NCBI RefSeq assembly: GCF_001949145.1
Contig: NW_019091415.1
Location: forward strand, 1,512,132 to 1,576,131
From: Acanthaster planci
Lineage: Eukaryota > Echinodermata > Asteroidea > Valvatida > Acanthasteridae
DNA length: 64,000 nt
Reading direction: 5' to 3'
A model generated the notes under the pieces. That model worked only from the letters and a program-made list of their open reading frames with translations, did not search any database and was not told where the DNA came from. Within the stretch, counting starts at the first letter, position 1; each line of letters starts with the position of its first letter. Positions 23,150-36,900 of the stretch are shown here, piece by piece. The position numbers were made by a program, and so were the translations under genes.

Positions 23150-26100
23150 GTAAGTTTGTTGGTAGAAAATCCTTTTTGAGTGTCACGAGTTGGAGGCATG
23201 TTGCCGACCCACGACGTTGCTTGTTGATCGATGTTTATCTACACGCAGCATAGGCCGTGAAGCAGTTGTGTGTGGTCGATCCTAACTGACCTTCGTTTGA
23301 CCCAGCAGTGGTCACGTACGGTATACAGTGGACGATGGTCAGTCTTGGCCGAACGGGCACGGTGCATTATGTATAGCCAGTATAATACGAACTATGCATA
23401 TGATAGTTATAATTTTTGATGATTCAGAGTGTGTTCTTGTGGCGTTTAACCTGCTGACAAAATTGACACAGCTTGGAAAGAATTCCACGGTAGGATGCCG
23501 CTAAATTTAACCTTCCTCTATGTGTGCACAAACCTTATGAGACTGGGCCGAAAAATTCAAAGCGTTTTCTGAGTGAATTCCTCAATATTCTCACAGTTGC
23601 AGCTAAATGATTTGTAGGACATTCTATCTAGTACTTTGAGATAAGTCACTGCAGGAAAAAACATTGCTTGCGTCTGTATAAGTCTTTCCAATGGGTCTAA
23701 CATTACAGAAGTTCGAGTTTTACAGCTTTCACGACATTGTCTTGGCCTGTCATGCCATATAATGGTCATGCTGGCATTGCGGTCACATTATTTGCGTGCA
23801 CATTATAGTACTTAACGGTACATGTAGTTTTACCAATAAAGACTTGCAGGTACACACATGTATGTCCATACAATTATCAAATTGTATTGCCAGTCCTTCA
23901 TTTGAAGGGAACGCATTTGCGCAGGTGCTCCTACTGTGCTCCTCAACACTCCTAAAGGAGCATAAAAAATCATGCCCTTAAAGAAATGTAAGGCAGGGCA
24001 CTTTACAAATAACAAACGATATGAAAAACACAGTGGAAAGCATCACCAAAAAAGGACCGTGATTCGTTTGTAACTTAGGATTTGACGTTCATTCCGCCGC
24101 GACTGTCATACGTAGGCCTATAATTATTGTACGAATATCGCGAGCGCGTCCTGCTTTAGCTTTCAGACCGGCCAGCCAGCCCTGCACGCAGGTGTAGCAT
24201 GCACACTGCACTGGTACATACATTATGCTTGCACATGTGCACAATATGTATGTCGCACGCAGTTTCGCTGTACATGTTACAACCTGTTATGTGTTTTTAT
24301 TGGTCAATATTGGTTTTCAATACCAAGAGAGCCAATCAGTATCAATCTTCTTTATGGGGCGCTTAAGCAGAAAGTGCTGTGTGCCGTGAGCTTTTGGTCA
24401 TCGTGAAAACGTTGCTCCGTGCATGCATTCATGTACAGCGTGTGCGCTCATTGAATTCGCGCAGGAAACCCCCTCCCCCAGCGTGTCAGACCATTGTCAT
24501 ACGTAAACACTGTCAACATGTTTGCATGTGCCTGCACGAGTGTTGGTTTGACGTTTTCCTATTTTGATTGAGGTGGGTTAGTTACCGTCTGCATCAACTG
24601 AACAAAGTTGAAGTGCAGTTTAAACTTTTAAATCCCCTTCAGGTTGGTTTGTATTTTTTTTTTGGAAAGAAATGCTTAAATCAGGATGAAAAAGGTTCAC
24701 TTCCACTTTTATTTAAATTAAAGGGACACGTACATGACGGACAACAGGGTTGAATTGTAGGTTGAAACTCACATGAAACGTTAGTTAGGCCTAAATAGTG
24801 TATGTAAAATTCGCAAGTACAAAAATTCTGGTTCAAATTAGAGAAACAAGCACTGAAATGATGTATCGTAAACCGGTTTCTGAGCTAAAACTAAATTAAT
24901 TTTAAAAATTGCCCCAAGAACATTATAAATCATCAGAGAAAGTGGAAACAATGTAGATCCCCCAGGTAAAAACAATCGGTTGACCTCGTTTTCTACTTCT
25001 TTTAATTGGTTCATTTTAAGGAGAGCAATTTGCTCTCCTTAGAGATTTGGGGAGAGCGATTTATGGCTCGCCTGGATTTTCTTAAAATGAAGGACTGTAT
25101 TACCCCTTTTTCCTTCCCGCATTGCCTTTCTACCATTGTCCAAATCACCCATGGGGTATTAACGATAAGGCTATACTGTAGGCCGTATCCCTTGAAGATT
25201 TTTTTTAAATATTTAAAAACTACTTTTTAGGGAAATGTAGCCCCTACTGGTCTGGTTTCTGTTTCCAGTGCTGCAGGGTGGTGCATCAGAAGTAATACGG
25301 TAGCAACCAGTCTAAATTGTAACCAGGATCAACAAGTTTGCCCTATGGTACATGTACATGAAACCATTCCCTGATACATTTTCCTTGATAGTGTCGGAAT
25401 TTTCCCTTATTTTTGGATATTTTTTGATTGATTGATTATTTTTGTGGCTATGGTAACTCCATTGCATGTTAAGCTGGTTATAAAAAGTGAGAATATGTTA
25501 AACTGTACACATGTATTGATACATGTACAGTTGGATATTGTGGTTCATATGGACCAATTATGAATTTTATTTTTACATTCACAATAAGTGACTACGCTGT
25601 TTTTTGTCCTCAAAGTTGCTACCATTGTTACATGTACATGTTCAGATCTTGCCTCCCATTCACCGCTTATGTTACATGTACTGATATGTCCAAAATTCAT
25701 GAGCATTGCACCCGACTTCAAATTAGAAAGAATCTCATACAGATGCCACTAATATTTCATAGAGTTACCTATTAGCCATTTGAAAGCAATAACATGACTT
25801 AAAAAGCCAAATTTAGCAGGGAAAATATTGGTGAGTACAAAACTAAATTTTTTACACCAGTCTCATAGGGTTTGTGCACAAAATGCCACGTGGCCTCAGT
25901 ACTTGTACACTGTATAGGGAATGCTTTCCTTAACATTTGTCACAGCTTTCATCAGAGTAGGCCTATATGCTGCTAGAATTACATATAGATTTAATGGCAA
26001 GGACGTGATTTGTGTGTGGAAATGAAGATTGACCGATAATGAAATCCTATCTTCAGTCCTTGTCGTTGGTTGTTTTGACGGAGGGCATGCAAAACACATA

Positions 26101-27226
26101 CATGTACATGTATGCAGATGTATACTGGGATGTCTCTGCTAGTGGAATAAGGTATTGTATGTTGATAAATTTTTGATCTGTATACTATCCACGTACATTG
26201 CATTTGATTGAAGTATGCTTGAAGGTAGTTTAAGGCTTGGACGCAGATGTAAAACCCTGGAATTTTCAAACTCAGAGGACATTTCCTGTGTCAATATTTA
26301 AACTGAATTTTTCCCAAGAATATTTCAGAGTTACACCTTAAATTTCACAGTAGGGTAGGTAAAAAAATAAAAAGAAGCATTTGTCACTTTTCTGTGTGGA
26401 GACCTCTATCCACTCATGATTTAATATGTTCTGTAATTCTGTCCATTAATGTGTGGGTAAAAATTGAAGATTTGACATACATGCATGAATTACACTTGCA
26501 TAAGAGCTTTTTTGGCCAAATAGGTCATCTGAACTTCCCTTGCGGAGGCCAGTTAATTCAATTGTTATTCATCGCAAGTGCCACACCAAACATGGTTTGA
26601 CTGAAATCGTGACTTCGTGTAGCACTTTCCACTATAAGAATTATTAAGTAATAAAATTTGTCTAAAATAATGAAATTGCATTTACACACGTACAGTACAT
26701 GCACCAGTACATATTGCAAGTTACATGTACATGTACCTGTAACAAGTGCTGTACGTTGCGACCAAAACAGTCGCATTTGGGCCTAAAAAATTATCATATG
26801 CGGCCAAATGATTTTTGCCCGTCAGTCACCCACCTTGTCAGTCATACGTCACGAACGATCATTGCCCGGGTTTCTGCTTCATGTACATGTACGTGCACCG
26901 AGCGATGTTTGTTGGTGATTCTGAGAGAATGGAGAAATGATACTGAAACAAAGTTACAGTAAATGTGAAGTGTTCCGTAGATTGGTTTTGCCTTCCGTAT
27001 TCCAAGACATATGGATAGCCTACTGCTTTACAGAAGCAGTCACAAATTCATTGGATGATTTACATCTGGTTTCTGGAAGGGCCTTCATGCTATTTTTTTT
27101 TTTAAGTGCTGTAAAAAATAGCAAAAGATCAGATGTGGTCAGAAGAATGTTCGCATTAGTTGCATAGTTCCAAACCTCGTCACTTTCTCCTCAATTCTAG
27201 ACCAAGTACTGATATGTATTTGGGTT

Positions 27227-27358
27227 GATCATAGAGGCTTTGCACAGTAGCCATCATGCAGGGCAGTTCTTTGTTCCACAGGGAAACTTCTTTTGTGCAT
27301 ACCCTGTGGAACAAAAGCACTGCCCTGCAAAATGGCAGCCCTTCAAACCCTCTATTGA
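27227..27358. repeat. Foldback (inverted repeat) element
   Basis: Left arm 27227-27283 and right arm 27302-27358 are imperfect reverse complements (the GCAGGGCAGT...TTTGTTCCACAGGG segment pairs almost perfectly) around a loop of about 18 nt. A related unpaired fragment (CCATGCAGGACAGTGCTTTT) is at about 27,938-27,957. Probably a decayed MITE rather than a microRNA precursor. Confidence 0.6.
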
Positions 27359-28689
27359 TTTTATGGCCACACTGTTCTTGTTGATCAGGCAACAGAGGAA
27401 AGCTACAAGTGAAACTCTGTAAACTAAACGTCATACCGGTAATTTGTTTTATAATAATAATAACAATAGGATTTTATGTAGTGCTTTCAACTAAAATCAA
27501 TGAGCTTTCCTTTATTATTACCCCTGCTCACTGGGCCCATGAAACATTCCAAATAAATTATTGCATGCCTCTTCAATTATTAGAGTCTGTGACAGTTTGT
27601 AGAAATAGACGCCTGCCTCAAGTTACAGAACATTAAGAGTGATGCTCTTGATGTACTGGTTCCTATAATGAAGGCTACCGGTACATGTACTTCAATGTGA
27701 ATATTACTCGTGTAAACGTACGACCACCACATTCAGGTTAAGACTACATGTACATGATACCATGCTTGTAATACACTGCCCATGTGTACACCATGCTGTT
27801 CAAAAGGCCTGAATACAGTCTACAGTGTTCAGGCACAATGGAGTGCAGCCCCCCACCCCATTGTTATGATAACCAAACCAAGCCCGCCCTACTCAATATT
27901 TGCATTTAACTAAACAAGCCCTTTTGAAACTGGCCAGCCATGCAGGACAGTGCTTTTGGCAGCATGGGGCAGGATGTGCTATTGTTGGTCAGTTGTTGGC
28001 TGGATTTGGGCCTTCAATTGCAGGCAGCAACTGGTCCTCCTGAGGTCTGTATTGATTTTTTTTTCTTTTCCTCTTACACCAGAGTTCCCACAAGGGGCTT
28101 AAATTTACATGTGGTTGATCTCGGTGTGTATTGCCAGGTATGTAGGGATTGTGCCGTTCTTAATTTAGAAGGTACGCTGTAAAATTTGATAGGGGGTGGC
28201 TTGCCTCTCTGTGGGAAGGGAAGGGGGGGAGGATAGAGTGGGAGGCTAAGAAACCGAACGTCCGCTGGAACTCATGTCAAGTGCCAGTACCTGCGGGTTT
28301 GCACGATAACTGTACGTAACAGTACAAAGGACTGTGGACATGATGCACTGTTGATTGAAGCAAGCGGAACTCAGCAAGGACTTTACAAATTGTTGGTTTA
28401 TTGTGGTTTTGCATGTAGCAGACTGGGACACGAGAGCTGCGGTGGCAGCGTGATACACGGTATCGCCGGTGATTTGACAGGAGAGAGTTACTACAGGACT
28501 TGTTAAACGCACTTGTGAATTGTGAACGATCAAGACCAAGTCCTCTTAGTATGAAAAATTAATCCCTGCATTTCATAACAAATGTGTTTATGGGTATGCA
28601 CCGGCTTGTTTTATAAAACCCTCGCAAAAACTTACATGTACAGGTAAATCTATGGCCTTGCATTTTGTAATTGTTAAAATGTGTATGTA

Positions 28690-28880
28690 CCAATGTAACC
28701 TTCACATGAACAACGGCATCACAGCTTTGCTTGTGAATATGGAAATATTCCAGCCCAAAAGCCAACAACTTGGCAAGAAGCCCTTTGAAAGAGTGAAACA
28801 GAAATGGAATGTGAGACACAAAGGTGCATTTTGGGGTTTGAAAATCCATACCAGCTACCCTTTTAAAGGAACCAGGAAAG
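28690..28880. repeat. Dispersed repeat copy (family shared with 42,955-43,140)
   Basis: Shares the ordered words GAATATGGAAATAT, GAAA(G)TAGTGAAAC-like, CACAAAGGTGCATTTT and CTACCCTTT(T)AAA with the copy at 42,955-43,140, same orientation. Non-coding repeat of unknown family. Confidence 0.6.
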
Positions 28881-31800
28881 AGAAATATTTTTATAGAGTT
28901 GACAAAAACCCTGAAATTGTGTCTTTGGGTTTCAAATAACCTTATTTTAAGTTTCTGTTCTGCAACTTTAACCCATATTTTGATGCTTTTTTTTGTTTTT
29001 ATGCTATTTCATATTTGCATAATTATAAGCAGAACTATGATGTCATCCAAGGCACCGAATCTCAATGTTGCACTGATTTGTGCACAGAAAATGTCTGGAT
29101 TTTTTTAACCACCAGTATGACAGATTTCATTTTCTTTGGCAATTTATTGCTGTGTAAGTATACATGTACGGCAATAATCCAGCAAATGTTTTACATTATA
29201 CCATATACCTACATGTACATGTATTATACATTTCCTGATTTGTTTGAAAGGACTAATAAATATCTCATCGTAGGTGTGGATAAGGGTTATATTTCCGGTT
29301 TTGCAATACAATCTGGAGTAAAATAATGTAATATTTCAAAGAAGTTAATTATAATGTGGTCAAAGAGGAAGAGTTTTACAGTGTACAAATAATGGGGGTT
29401 TTTCAAAATATTTTCATGTATTAGGAAACTTCTATGGAATTTTCACAATTTGAATATATTTTGATTTCACTTTCAGAGAGACTACGTTAGGTACATTACG
29501 TGCACATGTACTGTTATTTGAAAAGAAATATTAAACCTTTCATTTACGTGTTCTGTACCCCATAAATCCTCTTATTTTCGTATATGTACATGTATAATCT
29601 GTTTTATTTATAGTTGTGGATTCAAGGGGATTTTGTGTATTTTGATGGGAGATAATTTTTCTTTTTGCGCACATTGTTATTTGCCTTGTGTACTGTATGT
29701 ATACTAGTTATTTAATTGAAAACAGAAATTCTCACTAATACATGTATATACCATACATGTACGTCCATCGTACATGTGTGTACATATTATTCAGGCTGAC
29801 GTTCGGGTCGCCCTCCTTTTGTAAATTCTGGGTCCAGCCCTTTTAATCGCGAGATCTACATGTAACTCTGATTCATGTACTGTTTGTTAGAACTTTCTCT
29901 GCTGTGTAAACATTGAAACCTGACTTGCGGTAGCGTGAACTTGTGTTACGAATAATTTGTACCGGTAACAACAGCATATTGCATACCGGTATGTTCGTAT
30001 CATTTTTTGGACAGTGCTTTCATCATCGGCAGTAATTTTCCATTTTTCCAAGTAAAACCTAAGTGAAACAGCACGTACATGTAGTTTGCAAAGATGGTCA
30101 ATTCCACATGCCATGCTTCAGTTTATTGTCCATAAACATTGATGTATGCCTCTGTTCATGCTGCGAACATGAGCACACATGTAAACTTATTGTACTAACA
30201 ACTTCAAAATTCACACATACTTGTAAAACAGAAGGGTTTGGGGTCATGCGTCTTAGCATTTTTCTTCAAACTCAAAATAACGTACAAATTTCACAAGGCA
30301 TATTGCACTCAACGAAGTGTGTTCCCATCATAACTGAACATTTTCATTGAAAGTAAGCTGCCTTTGTGCATGCAACACGATCCACGCTATATTCTTTCGA
30401 TTTGCTTGTCTCACTTTCAGTGACTTATGAAGTAAAAGAGATTCACTTTTGTTAGGCAATCCCAGATTATGCTCAGCTGTTACGTATACATGCCGTCATT
30501 GGATTTATAAACATGCATGATGTGATGTTCCGTTAACAGCCTCAAGGGAAGACCTTATACATGTTGTGAACACATCATCATGTTTCTATCTTTGGCACAG
30601 TATGGTGTTTAGATTACATTTGTATTTAACCAGGAGTTTCTTCCCAATGTTTTCCTGTGACAGTTGAGCCAAACGCCAAAAGGAACATTCCTATTTCTGA
30701 CGCTGGGGGAATCGTCCACATCCGTGTACTACTCTGTGACTTGCGGCGACGTCCGTGTACTTGATCCTACTGCCAAGATCTGTGGTTAAATTTGAGCCAA
30801 TCTTCACACCTGCTGGTACGAGAAATTTAGGCGAGGCTCCAAACAATCGATTGATCAGTTGGTGAGTACATGCCAGTCACTGTACATTTGTGTACATGTG
30901 TACAATGTAGAGGCACTTACCACTGGAAGGGTTGAAAGAGTCCAGCATCTAAAGCAAATCCCCATAAAAATTGCAATAGATATGGTCCCAAAGGAGCAAT
31001 GAAATGGCAGTTGGATCAGGGAAAAGATGGTGTTGGGTAACAGTGCCTGCACTTTCAAAGTGGATGGTTGTTAAATGTATGTAACAGGTGCTCCCAGTGT
31101 GGAGTAGTTACATGTAGTTATTGCAGTATCAATTGTCAGCACTCATTGACAGTAAGATACAACCATCACTGGTATCCGTGGAGGTTTTGATGAATGACAT
31201 CCTGCTGGTCAGGTGATGTTCTCTTCTGATAGACCCCTCAGTGCTACCCTTACACATTTAAATTTACAGGCCATCCGGGAACCCGGTGCCCATAAAATTG
31301 AACCTAACACCAACATGGCCAGGATAAGAAAAAACAAACATGATTGAAATACATAATGCATTGAACTTGCCAATCGCCCACCAACAGCTTTCAGACATAA
31401 ATTAGAAATCCGTTAAAGCATTCCTTACAGCCAGGTTTTCATTACAGGTATGCAAGTTTTGCCACACATATAAATTTTGCTTTTGGTCCATTCTGTAACC
31501 ATATACCGGTATTTATGCTTGGCTCTTCACTAATTGCACAAATAGACCAGGATGCACTGTGTAAACGTCTGAGGAAAGGCCCCTTGTTGCTGGTACCTTT
31601 CCTGTTTCTTCACTCTGGAGACTTTACCAAGTGATTTGTCGGGATGGTTAACGGTGCCTGGTTTTAGATTTTTGAGGTGGCTCCTGACATCATCAGTTGG
31701 GTACTCAGGTACCCTACTCTGATGCACAACAAAGAACGCTCATTGGACGGCCTGGGGGAAAGGGAGGGGGAAAGGGATAAGGGTAGAGTCAGCCCCAGCC

Positions 31801-33795
31801 TGGCTCTAAGAGCCTTCCACCCCCACCGTTACCACCGCCCAACCCCTCAAAAATGGTTTGCTTGGGCATGTAATATTTGATGCAATATGAACGAACATGT
31901 ACATTAAAACTTAGATTGTCCTGCACTTTTATTCAGGGACCTTGGCCACACAGGGGCTGGTGTGACACCCTTCCCTTCTCCCTCTCCCCTCCCCCCCCAC
32001 AATTTTGTCATGTACCGGTGCATGTCGGCCACTGCTACAGGGCCATACAGTGTACATATTTTCAACGTCTCCTTGTCGCAACTGAAGGACACTGTTACCA
32101 CTGAAGCATGTACAGTACACATACATGGAACTGGTTGTTCCATTTTAATATTACATGTACATGTACGGTACAAAAGTCACCAGATTTGTACATGTATGCC
32201 CGTAGGTGCGTTTCACATGATTTACAATGGGTCACCAGAACTGTATTCCAGCTGCTACATGTAACTTCATGACAACTCACTGTGCCAGTCACACGAAAGG
32301 GGCCGGGTCTACGGAAGATGTTTGGTGTTATTTGGATAATGATCGTGCATGGTGTGTAAACATACGGGCCTGGTACTGCCTTTGAAATTGGCTCAAATTA
32401 GGTTTAACGTTTTTGTGTCTGGCTATTTGTGCTGGTACGTGCATCTGATTGCTTTGTAAGCCAACCGAACTTGGAATTGAAGTCATCTGTGTGGAAAAGT
32501 TCAACTTATTAACCTACATGTGCATGCACAGTGCTAGAACATTGAATCAAAGTTGCACATTCATATATATACATGTAGGGAACACACCTTGAAACATGGA
32601 TGTCGTGGGAAAAATAAACATTGCGGGGACACTTTTAGTTGTGAATCACGTGCAGACCACGCACATATAAGGGCATGTACGAACTGTTAACTGCTTTTAC
32701 AGTAGCTAAATCTTCAATCAGGTACTGAACATCTTTGATTTTGAAAGTGTAATCCATGTGCTGTACCTACGTACATGTACCTGTAATAACATGCACGCCT
32801 TGACATACATGTATGTGCACGCTGGATCCTGTAAGGGGACTGAAGGGGGGGTCCGCAAGTGTAAACGTGAGGAGGATAGGGGTCTGATATGAAGATCTTG
32901 ATTCTCCTTTCGGATGCCCCTTTTGGAGAGGATCAGACCCTGCAGTTTGACCTGTAACCACATCTTGTATGCGTGGCACAGTTGAGTTTGGAAGTCCGAA
33001 AGTCGCCAAAAATTAATATTTATTTGAGGGATGGCCCGTCCTGTGCCTTTCCCCGCATAATCCAAAACTGTCTAAGATCTCAGTGGATTTTGAACAAAAT
33101 AGCTCTTCAGCAGCAGACAGACCCAGAGCTAATTAAGCTTCGAGAAGAGTCTGGTCTTCAGTTTGAAATGCGTGGTTGGTACAGCTACGTGTACCACACT
33201 GCTCACAATGTATACCGGCGTGGTGGGTACAATACATGTATTTCTTCCACGACCAGACCACATCTACAGGTACATTTCGCAGACAGGAAAGTGCGGAATG
33301 ATAGTGCAATGTTAAGCACATGATATTGAATACTAGTGGAAATTTTTGCACGATACCAACAGGAAATAAAAGTGAATGGCAATTATCCGTAGATGTGCCA
33401 TATCAAAGGTGATGAAAATGCAACAAAATCGTGTGGTGTTTTGAATTTTGTACCGACTTGTTCAGTAGGCAAAAATGACCATGAATATATATGTAGGGAT
33501 AGCACTGGTACTCAGTGACCTTCCTGCATTGTAAATGGTGAATTGAAGCGGAATTGGGATCAAACATTAACGTGGCACAGTCTGTTTTGGTTAGGCCTCC
33601 CTTTGGTTATATCACCCTTTTGCAATGTAATCTCCCATGAGAGGATTCATTGTAACCACAGTGCTACATGTACGTGTACTTGGTCCGGGAAACTTCCATA
33701 ACTTTCTAAGCTACACATATAGATATAAGTCAATGACCTAAACAAATTTCATTTCTATTTGAAAATTTGCAGAGCTCCCAACTTTGTCCGAGAGA

Positions 33796-33922
33796 ATGTT
33801 GTGCCAACAGAAGAACCTGCACGCCAGCCCCTTGTGCCCCACCTGCTGGCTTCACTTCCTCATTGTTCTGTGTCTGACGCTCAGCGCAAGAGGTTTGCAC
33901 ATGGCCCACGCCCAAGCAACAG
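33796..33922 (+). CDS. Cytokine receptor exon: signal peptide
   Basis: ATG at 33796; codes for MLCQQKNLHASPLCPTCWLH then FLIVLCLTLSARG, a hydrophobic signal core. Donor ACAG|GTAAAT, phase 1. An acceptor-like TTTGCAG just upstream (ending 33,772) suggests an untranslated leader joined here, with the true exon starting at 33,773. Confidence 0.72.
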
Positions 33923-36900
33923 GTAAATATCTTGGCTTAGAAAGTCGTTTGAACTTTCTACCGTACGTGTGCAGTGTGCTCTGCCTCTAAAACTTAACAA
34001 AATATCCTGGTATGGTCAGAGCAATTGGGATACCTGCAATCTTAGAGGGATCTTTTGTGGAAGTTTCCGGAGAACGATTTGCTAAATTCTTTCTCTGTTT
34101 CTCAATGGGCCTTTGTTTCGTTCCCCTTTCATTCTGTTCTCTTAACAAACAGTGGTGATATAATTTTCAATGAAATCAAAAGGCACCTCTGAACGTCGGG
34201 CATTGAATGGATGAAGGGTTCCCTACCCTCGGTCACTTTCAATAAAGGTCAATAAATCCCCGAAATATCATTTAGTGTGGGATTTTCAGTTTGAAGTGGA
34301 AATACGATTCAACACTTTGACATATATTCATAAACTCAATTTCCTGCTTCCATGTTAATCATATTTGGAGAATGGTTCATTGTAATTTGTTTTTTAGATA
34401 AATTTGGAAAATGAATCAAAGAAAACTTAACTCATAATTTCAAAAATTGTAATCAAACTCAATATTACGTAAACTCAACATTACCAACGTAACTGAAATT
34501 CACCAGAATTTCACTCTCTTTGCAGTTTGTGCTAAATTGAGAGAACTACCCACCCACGATAAGTTTCCTAAATTCATCGCATGATCAAGTTTTTTCCCGT
34601 TCATTTCCCACTTCCTGTATTTCGTCCATTTTCAACATTCTGCACTGTAGTCATCATTGGGGAGTCAGCCGGGAACTTTGTATTGTTTTTTCCTTCAGGG
34701 TCAAATATCATGCCTTAGTATCAGGGGAAAAAACCGAAAAATGTGCAGTGAAGGACATACCCTGTGAGGGGTCTCAATTTGATGTAGCAAAGCTGTATCA
34801 AAGGGAGCTCATGTTGCCCCGTATAGTGTCTGTGGCATACTTATAGTGTACTTGCTGAAACCAGATGTTTCTTGGAATAACTGAAAGTGGGGATATGACC
34901 CTGAAAATATTTTCACCTCTGTGTCTCCCTGAGCTTTCAAATGTCCAACTGACATGACAGTTCTGGCGTTTGACACTTTAAGAACTGGGTTTTCCACCAG
35001 TTGCCCAGATGCACGTTGCAATTGCAGGTTAAATGTTTGTAGTCTGCTACATTTATATGTGAATATGCATTGTACATTTTATTGGATTTTTTTGAGCAGT
35101 GCATCAGAGGAACACAAAATGTAGGCCTACGTGTACATATACACGTACCTACATGTACCAGTAGTGTACGCATGCCTACCCCATTTTTTTTTAAATCTCA
35201 GCAGAACAATGTTTTTTTTTTTATTGACTGCATTTTGATGTACGAGTACATTAGCACCGTTGTGCATGCGCTTTTGATCAAATGTACAAAATGCATCAAA
35301 CACTGCAGGTTTACCGTAGTTTCTTTGTACTTGATGGAAGAACAATTCAGCTTTTGGGCTGAATGCCAAGCAGTGTTACCAAACTCTACAATATTGGCAG
35401 TGAAAACTTTGTGGGTACCAGTTATACCGGTGCATTCAGACACACACAGGCCTATTTTATACTTGTACTGTGTCTTCTGTAATTTGAGTTTGTTTGAAGA
35501 GTCCAGATTTGGCCTGAAGGGGGAAAAAAGTAGACCAAGAGTATAGTAAAGGGTACATGTACAGTGTACTCATGTATCATGTAAATGTACATGTAAGAAA
35601 GACTACACCATTTTATACACTCTAAGCATCTCTTACTGTGTGTCAGACCGTACATGTACATGTACTTCCAACATGTACATGTATGTGAACTACTGTACAT
35701 GTAGTACTAGAAAGATCCAGCATAGGCAGTTTCCTGAGAGTTCAAATGTTGTCTGCACCAGGTCGCTGATCAGATGGACAATTACACAGGAACTAAAGTA
35801 ACAAGCCATGAAATAATTAGTCTTTTAAGATGCAAATTGTTGAGATTTGAAGCTTGTCATGGTGGAAGTAGCAAGTAAACTAGATAGGTACAGTACATGT
35901 ATGTGAGGTTCTGAAAAGAACCAGTGGTACTCGACGTTTCTCCTGACGACGGACAGAGCATGCTGTCCAAAACGTCGAGTACCACCGGTTCTATTCAGAA
36001 CCCCACATAGTCGCAAAAGAGATATATCCATGGTACCACTGCAAACCTGCCTAGTTTACATGCAAATTGTTCTTTGCTGCCTTCAAAATGCAATCCATGC
36101 TTAACCTGGCATTAACCTCTTCCACAATTTTCCCATTCACGTGTACATGTCCACTTTTGGTACATGTAGCATCAGGCCTGTACATTTGAATAACTTTACA
36201 TGTACGTCAGTCATGCAGAAAAGAGTATAAAGAGTGAGGAGTGACCGGTACCACATTTACCAGTTTGGGTTAGTCACGAACTGCTGTCTGTTCACATTTC
36301 AGGTATTTTTGGTGACATCTTTGATGAATACATGTAGGTCTCTTTCTGATTTTCAGGCCAAACAAAACTTGTTTCTCCAAAGGCTTCAGCATGTTCAGGA
36401 AGAAAATTTTTCTTTTCATCATAACAGAAGCAAGCAAGGCGAATGGTTTCTGTGGGTGACGGCTGTGTTGGATGATTTTTGGCTGGCTTTGTGATCGAAT
36501 GGTACGGTACCAGCTCAGTGATATCATGTACACTGAATGCCTGGTCCCAGTAGTTATACACAGCACATTGCGGTGTCAGTTTATCCATGGAGCTTTCATG
36601 TATAATCCTTGTCCTCAAGTGTGCAGTCACCCATGACACACTGTAATGCTGCTCAGCTCAGCGTGTACACGTACATGTACACCATGAAGGTCTTTTTTAC
36701 TGTCTGGCCTCTATTTGGTGTTAGCAAGATTCTGTCACACTTCACGCCTTACGATCACCGGTTGTGAATTTTATGTACACTATTGTGACTGAAGTTTATA
36801 CAGGATTCTAGCCACTTTTTTTTTCTGTGGTGGGCTGCGTTGGAAATAGGAACCAGACCAGTCTACTATGAATGGATCTTGGACCAGGGTACATAAAAAA

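Larger units (their letters stand above)
21723..33772. other. Intergenic region between lipase A and the cytokine receptor
   Basis: No protein-coding gene could be recognised on either strand. It holds a candidate promoter and first exon near 23.0-23.15 kb, a CpG-bearing patch near 24.06-24.25 kb, a foldback element (27,227-27,358), a dispersed repeat copy (28,690-28,880) and many ACATGTAC-type palindromes. The rest is AT-rich with only short random frames. Confidence 0.55.

Noticed and set aside
34865-34873. TTCTTGGAA, a STAT-type TTCN3GAA site in the receptor's first coding intron
   Set aside because: A single short match in about 64 kb of AT-rich sequence is expected by chance; no cluster seen.
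35070-35546. Open frame of 158 codons on the plus strand
   Set aside because: Rich in Cys/His/Val from translated ACATGTAC repeats and T-runs; no domain, no splice context.
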